Assembly (NCBI GenBank): GCA_002405835.1
Contig: DHMO01000002.1
Coordinates: 76,219-88,213, forward strand
From: Lentisphaeria bacterium UBA4640
GTDB lineage: Bacteria; Verrucomicrobiota; Lentisphaeria; Victivallales; UBA1829
Direction: 5' to 3'
Length of the DNA stretch: 11,995 bases
The notes under the pieces are model-generated. The model was not told where the DNA came from, ran no database searches, and saw only the letters and a list, made by a program, of their open reading frames with translations. Made by a program: the position numbers and the translations under genes. This document shows positions 5,987-11,231 of this stretch, in pieces (the stretch's first letter is position 1; each line of letters begins with the position of its first letter).

Positions 5987-7224
5987 AATACCGCTGCATT
6001 TTTTTCGACATCGACGGAACGCTTCTCAACACTGAATCGATTGTCATGCCGGAGCTTCAGGCGACCCTCCTCGAACTTACGGGGAAGCATTACGACCTTG
6101 CGGAACTCCAGCGTTTCTGGGGCATTCCGACCTCCGACACCGCCGCTGCTCTGAAGCTTTCCGATCCCGACCGTTTCGGGCGGATATGGGAGGATCGTGT
6201 GGTGCGCCGCGACAATGAGATCGAACCGTTCCCTGGAATCGAAAAAATGCTTGGCGAACTCAAAAACGCCGGAATCCGTCTCGGAATCGTCACTTCGAAA
6301 AACCGTTCGGAACTTTCGCAGGGGTTCCATATTGCGCAATATTTTGAACCTGACCTGATGATCACCGCGACCGATACGGTTCTGCACAAGCCGAATCCCG
6401 ACCCGCTGCTTGAGGGGCTCCGCCGCGCGGATTGTCCGCCGGAAGAGGCTCTCTTTGTGGGCGATACGGTTCACGATGCGAACTGCGCCGCCGGAGCAAA
6501 CGTCGCTTTCGGACTTGCGGTCTGGGGTGCGCATTCGGTCCGGCATATCCGCGCCGCACATTACTTCGCCACTCCTTCTGAAGTGGCTCCGCGTCTTGAA
6601 GATCGCGGACCGCTTCCGCCGTTCCTGCGTCAGGCGATGGAACTTCAGTTTATCGGGCAGGCGGGTGTGACCTATTCCAAAGATCCCTATGATATGGAGC
6701 GTTTTGAGCGTATCCGCGAACTCGCCGCGGAAATGCTCGCCGCAAAAACGGAACTTCCGCTTGAAACGGTGAAGTCGCTCTTCTGCAGCGAGCGCGGCTT
6801 CCAGACTCCGAAACTTGATACGCGCGCCGCAATCTTCCGCGACGGAAAGATTCTGCTTGTTCACGAGAAAAGCGGCAAATGGTCGCTTCCCGGCGGCTGG
6901 GTTGACCTTTGCGAATCCATTCGCTCCAACACCGAGAAGGAGGTTCGCGAGGAGGCCGGGCTTGAAGTTGCCGCGCTTCGCCTGATTGCCATGCAGGACC
7001 GCAACCGGCACAATCCGCCCCCGTATGCTTACGGAATCTGCAAGGTGTTCGTCCTCTGTGGCGAGGTTGACGGAGCGTTTCGCGAGAATCTCGAAACGAC
7101 GGGCTTTGCGTATTTTGCGGAAAATGAACTGCCCCCGCTTGCGGAGGAGAAAAACACCGCTGCGCAGATCCGCATGTGTTTCGACGCCTTCCGCGATCCG
7201 GACTGGAAGGTTGTTTTCGACTGA
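5983..7224 (+). CDS. Fusion protein: HAD-superfamily phosphatase + Nudix hydrolase
   Basis: A 413-residue two-domain protein. Residues 1 to about 208 are a HAD hydrolase of the phosphoglycolate-phosphatase/beta-phosphoglucomutase type: motif I DIDGT (9-13, Asp9 nucleophile), a helical cap (about 15-85), motif II VTS (103-105), motif III Lys136 in HKPNPDP, and motif IV GDTVHD (160-165). Residues from about 217 to 413 are a Nudix hydrolase with the small helical N-terminal module (GVTYSKDPYDMERFERI, 228-244) found in a subgroup of ADP-sugar or nucleoside-diphosphate hydrolases. The Nudix box begins at GGWVDLCE (304-311) and ends at KEVREEAGL (319-327); its usual REUxEE arginine is Lys319. Both domains would cleave phosphate esters or pyrophosphates in the cytoplasm. 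One idea is that the Nudix domain makes a phosphomonoester that the HAD domain then removes. Substrates are unknown. The start uses GGAGG (5974-5978) and overlaps the preceding stop by ATGA. Confidence 0.9.
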   Translation: MKYRCIFFDIDGTLLNTESIVMPELQATLLELTGKHYDLAELQRFWGIPTSDTAAALKLSDPDRFGRIWEDRVVRRDNEIEPFPGIEKMLGELKNAGIRLGIVTSKNRSELSQGFHIAQYFEPDLMITATDTVLHKPNPDPLLEGLRRADCPPEEALFVGDTVHDANCAAGANVAFGLAVWGAHSVRHIRAAHYFATPSEVAPRLEDRGPLPPFLRQAMELQFIGQAGVTYSKDPYDMERFERIRELAAEMLAAKTELPLETVKSLFCSERGFQTPKLDTRAAIFRDGKILLVHEKSGKWSLPGGWVDLCESIRSNTEKEVREEAGLEVAALRLIAMQDRNRHNPPPYAYGICKVFVLCGEVDGAFRENLETTGFAYFAENELPPLAEEKNTAAQIRMCFDAFRDPDWKVVFD

Positions 7225-7225
7225 T

Positions 7226-7254
7226 TTGCATTCAGCGTCCGCACGGTATATATT
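7226..7254 (+). promoter_or_regulatory. Predicted promoter of the kdsB-lpxL-recN operon
   Basis: TTGCAT (7226-7231) and TATATT (7249-7254) are separated by exactly 17 bp in the 54-bp gap between the HAD-Nudix stop and the kdsB ATG. The surrounding bases (GATTTGCATT, then ACGGTNTATATTA) are nearly the same as at the CRISPR leader promoter 11197-11225. No terminator is visible between the HAD-Nudix gene and kdsB, so read-through from upstream is also possible. Confidence 0.65.
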
Positions 7255-7278
7255 ACGGTAAAAAACAGGAGAAAGATA

Positions 7279-8022
7279 ATGGCACAGCTTAAAACAATCG
7301 CCGTCATTCCCGCACGGCTTGCAAGCACAAGATTCCCGGGAAAAGTCATTGCTGAACTCGGAGGAAAGCCGATCATCCAGTGGGTCTGGGAGCGCACGGC
7401 AAAATCCAGAGCGGACCGTGTGCTCATCGCGACCGACAGCGAGAAGGTGAAAGCGATCGCGGAAGGGTTCGGCGCGGAGGCGGTCATGACCTCTCCGAAT
7501 CATCCTTCCGGCTCCGACCGCATCTGGGAAGCCGCAAAGAATATCGAATGCGATGTCATCATCAACGTTCAGGGCGACGAGCCGTTCATGAAGCCGGAAG
7601 TCATTGATTCCCTTATCGACGTCATGGCCGGAGCGGATCAGCCGGATATGGCGACCGTTGTTGTCCCTTCGACCCGTGCGGAGATTGCCTCGAATCCGAA
7701 TCTTCCGAAAGTCGTCGTGGGCGCAGATGGATCCGCTCTCTATTTCAGCCGTTCCGAGATTCCGTTCCTGCGGACGGGCGGAACCGATATGCCGCTCTAC
7801 CGTCACTGGGGCATTTATGCGTACCGCCGCGCCGCGCTGGAGCGTTTCGTCTCTCTTCCGGAGAGCCCGCTGGAGAAATGCGAAAAGCTCGAACAGCTGC
7901 GCGCACTCGAAAACGGCATGAAAATCAAAGTTGTCAAAACGCACTTCCAGAGTATCGGCATTGATACTCCGGAGGATCTTGTCCGTGCGGAAAATTATCT
8001 GCGGGAACACAACGAGCAGTAA
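7279..8022 (+). CDS. kdsB: 3-deoxy-manno-octulosonate cytidylyltransferase (CMP-Kdo synthetase)
   Basis: KdsB activates Kdo with CTP to CMP-Kdo, the donor for the inner core of lipopolysaccharide, in the cytoplasm. The 247-residue length is standard. The nucleotide-binding motif PARLASTRFPGK (11-22) is intact, as are PSGSDRIWEA (76-85), the metal-binding NVQGDEP (96-102), YFSRSEIPF (155-163), HWGIYAYRR (176-184), EQLRALENG (205-213) and GIDTPEDL (227-234). AGGAGA lies 7 bp upstream of the ATG. The gene heads a three-gene operon; lpxL starts 3 bp after its stop. Its presence shows that the host makes a Kdo-containing LPS, so it has an outer membrane. Confidence 0.96.
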   Translation: MAQLKTIAVIPARLASTRFPGKVIAELGGKPIIQWVWERTAKSRADRVLIATDSEKVKAIAEGFGAEAVMTSPNHPSGSDRIWEAAKNIECDVIINVQGDEPFMKPEVIDSLIDVMAGADQPDMATVVVPSTRAEIASNPNLPKVVVGADGSALYFSRSEIPFLRTGGTDMPLYRHWGIYAYRRAALERFVSLPESPLEKCEKLEQLRALENGMKIKVVKTHFQSIGIDTPEDLVRAENYLREHNEQ

Positions 8023-8025
8023 ACA

Positions 8026-9015
8026 ATGAAACGCGTTCTTCAGTACATCGTCTATCTTGCCGCTCTGGTCTTCATGAAATTCATGGAGATTCTGCCGCGC
8101 GGGACATTCCGTTTTCTCGGCTGGCTCTTTTCGTGGCTTGCGGTTCCGCTTCCGCCGGTTGGCGGACTGATCCGCAAAAATCTCCGCTGCGCCTTTCCGG
8201 AAAAGGATGAAAAGGAGATCTTCGATCTCTCCCGCCGCTGCATTGCGAACCTTATTCAGACCGTTTGCGAACTTTTCTGGTTCCACAACCGCCCGGAGAA
8301 GGTGAAGGAGATGATTGATGTTCAGCCGAATCTCGCCGCCGTTGCGGAAAACGCGCGCAAGTGTATTGCGGAAGGACGCCCCGTCATTCTCATTACGCCG
8401 CATCACGGCAACTGGGAGTTCTCGGGCATGGCGCTGGGACTCTACTTCGGGTTCAAAATGGCGACCGTTGTCCGCACACCGCGCAATCCCTATCTGAGCC
8501 GTCTGATTACGGGCGGGCGTTCCGTGAAGAATGTGAGCATCATTGAGTCGAGGGGCGGCATGATGAAACTTGTGCATGCAATGGAAACCGGTTCAGTCGC
8601 GGGAATGCTCGTCGACCAGAACATCAAGGCGCGCAACGGCGGCGCGTTCGTCGACATGTTCGGTCTTCCCGTTCCCGTTTCGCGCTTCCCGGGAACGATG
8701 GTTCTGAAGAAGAACGCATACATCGGCGTCGGCTCCTGCATCCGTCTTCCGAACGGACATTTCAAGGCGACGATGGATCCGCTTCCGAAGGCAGCATGCG
8801 AGTACACTTCCGAAGAAGAGGTGATTCAGGACATCATGAAGATGACCGAAAATCTGATCCGCATGGCTCCGGAGCAATACCTCTGGCTTTACAACCGTTT
8901 CCAGTATATCCCGGAGAATGCGTCGCCGGAACTCAAGGCGAAGTATCCTTCTTACGCGAAAATGGTCAAGCCTTCGTTCTATTCCAAACATGCAAAGGAT
9001 TCCGACAAGGATTGA
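8026..9015 (+). CDS. lpxL: Lipid A biosynthesis acyltransferase (LpxL/HtrB family)
   Basis: Members of this family add secondary acyl chains to Kdo2-lipid A at the inner membrane, which fits the neighbour kdsB. The 329-residue protein begins with a hydrophobic anchor segment (about 5-20, with a second hydrophobic patch at 29-48). It has the catalytic HX4E motif as HHGNWE (His126 to Glu131), RNPYLSRL (153-160), DQN (197-199) and the late PEQYLWLYNRF (282-292), all characteristic of LpxL/LpxM-like enzymes. Which acyl position or chain it uses cannot be read. The C-terminus is Lys/Asp-rich. The Shine-Dalgarno is weak, so translation may be coupled to kdsB, 3 bp away. The symbol marks the family rather than a proven LpxL-versus-LpxM assignment. 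Confidence 0.9.
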   Translation: MKRVLQYIVYLAALVFMKFMEILPRGTFRFLGWLFSWLAVPLPPVGGLIRKNLRCAFPEKDEKEIFDLSRRCIANLIQTVCELFWFHNRPEKVKEMIDVQPNLAAVAENARKCIAEGRPVILITPHHGNWEFSGMALGLYFGFKMATVVRTPRNPYLSRLITGGRSVKNVSIIESRGGMMKLVHAMETGSVAGMLVDQNIKARNGGAFVDMFGLPVPVSRFPGTMVLKKNAYIGVGSCIRLPNGHFKATMDPLPKAACEYTSEEEVIQDIMKMTENLIRMAPEQYLWLYNRFQYIPENASPELKAKYPSYAKMVKPSFYSKHAKDSDKD

Positions 9016-9018
9016 GCT

Positions 9019-10671
9019 ATGCTGAAGTGGCTGCACATCAAAAATCTGGCGCTGGTCGAGGAGGCCGATGTTGAGTTTTCCCCCGGCTTCAACGCTGTTA
9101 CGGGCGAGACCGGTGCGGGCAAATCCGTGCTCATGGGCGGTGTTGCCCTTTTGCTCGGCGGAAGGTTTGAGAAATCCGCCATCCGTCAGGGAACGGAGCG
9201 TTGCGAAATCGCCGGCGAGTTCCGTCTGGATTCCGTTTCCGGTCCGCGCATCGCGGCTCTGCTGGAAGAGTACGGACTTGAACCCTGCGAGGATTCCGCT
9301 CTGCTTGTCCGCCGCGTCTTTACGCAGTCGGGCGGACGCATCTTTGTGAATTCGTCGCCCGCAAGTGCGCAGATTCTCCGCACGATCGGGGAACTGCTCG
9401 TCGACGTCCACAGCCCTCACGAGGCGTTCGGGCTGATGAAGCCTTCTGCGCAGCTGAATGCTCTTGACCGCTTTGCACGTCTGGATGATCTTCTGAACGA
9501 AGTTTCCGCCGCGTGGGATGTGATCCGCAAAGTCGAAGTGGAGCAGGAGGAATTTCAGCGCACGATGCCCGATGCCGATGAAGCGGAGCGGCTCCGCCGG
9601 ATTGTTTCCGAAATTGAATCGCAGAATCCCGAACCCGGGGAAGATGAACGGCTGGAAGCGACCCATGCCGCCGCATCGAATTCAAAAACGATTCTTGAAA
9701 TTGCCTCTGCCGCTTCCGCCGCGCTGAACGAATCCGACGATTCGATCATGGATCGCCTCTCGTCTGTCCGTCGCCTGCTGCGTCCGCTGGAGACGGCGGA
9801 TCCGGGTTATGCGGACAAGTTCCTGACGAAATGCGATGAGATTTCCGACGCGGTTTCGGAGCTTACCGATGATTTGCAGTCGCGCGCTTCCGCTGTGGAA
9901 CTGGATGAATCCGAGTTCGCCGCCTTGGAGGAGCGCATTCAGATTCTTCAGACACTCAAGCGCAAATACGGTCCGGAAATTGCGGATGTCCTTGCGGAAC
10001 TGGAAAATTCGCGCCGCCGTCTGGAGCTTTTCGAGAACTCCGCGCGCGAACGCGAACAGCTGGAGGCGCGTCTTTCCGCCGCACGTTCTGCACACCTAGC
10101 ACTTTGTGCAAAGCTGACCGCCGCGCGCAAAGCCGCTTCGGAGGAGCTTTCCGCCAAACTGCGCGAAGAGATTATGAAACTCGGATTCAAACGCGCCGCC
10201 TTCGAGGTTGAGTTCGGCGAATCGCGTCCGGGACCGAATGGCGCGGATCGTATAGAGTTTCTGTTTTCCGCGAACCCGGGAGTTCCGGTCAAACCTCTGA
10301 AAGACGTTGCGAGCAGCGGCGAGCTTTCGCGAGTGATGCTTGCGGTGAAAACGGTTCTTGCGGAAGTCGATGAGATCGGCACGCTTGTGTTCGATGAAAT
10401 TGATGCGAACATCGGCGGAGAAACTGCTGTGGTGGTTGCCGGGGAACTGCACGAGCTTGGAACGAAGAAACAGATTCTCTGCATCTCGCATCTGGCCCAG
10501 GTCGCCGCGCGTGCGGACCGTCATTTCTCTGTGGTCAAAACGACGACGGTGGAGGCGGCGGTCAGTTCGATCCGAGTCCTTTCAAAGAAGGACCGCGTTG
10601 TGGAGCTTGGCCGCATGCTTGGCGGCGGTCCGGCGGCGGAAACGCACGCAAAAACTCTGCTGGAAGACTGA
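9019..10671 (+). CDS. recN: DNA repair protein RecN
   Basis: RecN is an SMC-like ABC ATPase that supports recombinational repair of double-strand breaks. The 550-residue length is normal. Walker A is GETGAGKS (29-36). The middle (about 160-385) is rich in Glu, Arg, Ala and Leu with coiled-coil character. The C-terminal half has the signature ASSGELSR (431-438), Walker B TLVFDEID (455-462) and the H-loop ISHLAQVAARAD (489-500). Two motif oddities are visible: the Q-loop region usually written VDIHGQHEHQ reads VDVHSPHEAFGLM (129-141), and the signature has Ser-Ser-Gly-Glu where RecN usually has Ser-Gly-Gly-Glu. The gene starts 3 bp after lpxL, the last member of the operon, and a hairpin follows the stop. 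Placing a repair gene in an LPS operon is probably only packing. Confidence 0.95.
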   Translation: MLKWLHIKNLALVEEADVEFSPGFNAVTGETGAGKSVLMGGVALLLGGRFEKSAIRQGTERCEIAGEFRLDSVSGPRIAALLEEYGLEPCEDSALLVRRVFTQSGGRIFVNSSPASAQILRTIGELLVDVHSPHEAFGLMKPSAQLNALDRFARLDDLLNEVSAAWDVIRKVEVEQEEFQRTMPDADEAERLRRIVSEIESQNPEPGEDERLEATHAAASNSKTILEIASAASAALNESDDSIMDRLSSVRRLLRPLETADPGYADKFLTKCDEISDAVSELTDDLQSRASAVELDESEFAALEERIQILQTLKRKYGPEIADVLAELENSRRRLELFENSAREREQLEARLSAARSAHLALCAKLTAARKAASEELSAKLREEIMKLGFKRAAFEVEFGESRPGPNGADRIEFLFSANPGVPVKPLKDVASSGELSRVMLAVKTVLAEVDEIGTLVFDEIDANIGGETAVVVAGELHELGTKKQILCISHLAQVAARADRHFSVVKTTTVEAAVSSIRVLSKKDRVVELGRMLGGGPAAETHAKTLLED

Positions 10672-10679
10672 ATGATCGG

Positions 10680-10703
10680 AACCGCCGGCTGAGCTGGCGG
10701 TTT
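10680..10703 (+). terminator. Likely terminator after recN
   Basis: A 10-bp stem (10680-10689 paired with 10693-10702, arm AACCGCCGGC, one G-U pair) with a 3-nt TGA loop begins 8 bp after the recN stop. Only three T residues follow directly, so the T tract is weak; the stem strength and position still favour termination here. Confidence 0.6.
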
Positions 10704-10870
10704 GCATTCGTTTGCGGATTCAGGATTCTTTGACCTGTTTGTATTCGCGGACCTCCTGTTCCGCACATCACGCGAGAAGCTGTGTCCCGGAGGCGGATAA
10801 GACAGATGAGTTCTCCTCATAAGAACTTTGAGTTTTTTCCTGTCGGCTCCTGAGTAGTCATGGAAACCTC
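10704..10870. other. Intergenic stretch without a confident gene; orphan minus-strand start signal
   Basis: Between the recN terminator and the AT-rich CRISPR leader I see no gene that I can support. On the minus strand there is a near-perfect ribosome site, AGGAGG (complement of 10867-10872), 5 bp before an ATG at 10861. That frame codes for only 14 residues (MTTQEPTGKNSKFL) before TGA at 10817-10819. The TGA overlaps a second ATG (10820), whose frame runs leftwards into recN. This could be a decayed gene start or a leader peptide, or chance. A small dyad, ATGAG-TTCTC-CTCAT, lies at 10806-10820. Confidence 0.4.
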
Positions 10871-10985
10871 CTGGGTTGAAATATTTATTTAAACTACGGC
10901 AGGATTTTGTCCTTTTAAGAAAAGACAAAAATTATTTATGCCGATAGCTTTTTGAGTAATATATTGCTGCACGAATTGTTTTGAT

Positions 10986-11014
10986 TTGAAATCTTTGTCT
11001 CTGCATGCTATTTT
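10986..11014 (+). promoter_or_regulatory. Upstream promoter candidate in the CRISPR leader
   Basis: TTGAAA (10986-10991) and TATTTT (11009-11014) are 17 bp apart, and TG at 11006-11007 gives an extended -10 (TGCTATTTT). Transcription would run through about 210 bp of leader into the array. Such matches arise easily in AT-rich DNA, so this is weaker evidence than the array-proximal site. Confidence 0.3.
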
Positions 11015-11113
11015 ATGTAAAAGATTTAGGAGCAACTCTGTTTTGTTATGTTCCGCGAACCTCGGATGACATATATCATTGAGTATAAAGTTCGCGTTTG
11101 ATGTAACATCTTG

Positions 11114-11129
11114 ATAATCAGATGATTAT
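11114..11129. promoter_or_regulatory. Palindrome with IHF-type consensus in the leader
   Basis: ATAATCA (11114-11120) and TGATTAT (11123-11129) form a perfect 7-bp inverted repeat around GA. Bases 11116-11128 also match the IHF consensus WATCARNNNNTTR at every defined position. IHF bends the leader during spacer integration in some type I systems. Here the site lies about 104 bp from the first repeat, farther than in the E. coli I-E case, so a regulator operator is an equal alternative. Confidence 0.4.
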
Positions 11130-11196
11130 AAAGAAGCGGAGAATGTCGCCGTGCTCATTGACAGATGAAAAATGATATTTCGCGCGATTCTTTGAT

Positions 11197-11225
11197 TTGC
11201 ATTTTGAGCCGAAACGGTTTATATT
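11197..11225 (+). promoter_or_regulatory. Predicted CRISPR array promoter
   Basis: TTGCAT (11197-11202) and TATATT (11220-11225) are separated by exactly 17 bp, with the same flanks as the kdsB promoter (GATTTGCATT and ACGGTTTATATTA). The -10 box ends 6 bp before the first repeat, so the predicted start of transcription falls on or next to repeat base 1. Confidence 0.6.
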
Positions 11226-11231
11226 ATCCCC

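Larger units (their letters stand above)
10871..11231 (+). promoter_or_regulatory. AT-rich CRISPR leader region
   Basis: The composition shifts sharply from GC-rich coding DNA to AT-rich sequence at about 10870 and stays so until the first repeat at 11232. The repeats end in ATTGAAAC, which sets the array direction left to right and makes this the leader side. It holds a TTGAAA/TATTTT promoter candidate (10986-11014), a 7-bp inverted repeat (CGCGAAC 11054-11060, GTTCGCG 11090-11096), a near-perfect palindrome at 11114-11129 that matches the IHF consensus, and the promoter at 11197-11225 next to the array. No ORF of convincing length is present. Confidence 0.75.

Noticed and set aside
5129..8577. 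Long minus-strand frames opposite cmk, HAD-Nudix, kdsB and lpxL
   Set aside because: They are rich in Arg, His and Asp, have no domains, and are explained by codon bias of the GC-rich plus-strand genes.
10521..10928. 135-codon minus-strand frame over the recN 3' end and the intergenic region
   Set aside because: It crosses the recN terminator and much of recN in antisense and has no recognisable domain. The strong Shine-Dalgarno nearby serves a different frame.
11158..11163. Perfect TTGACA box in the CRISPR leader
   Set aside because: The sequence 17 bp downstream is CGCGCG, so no -10 box fits.
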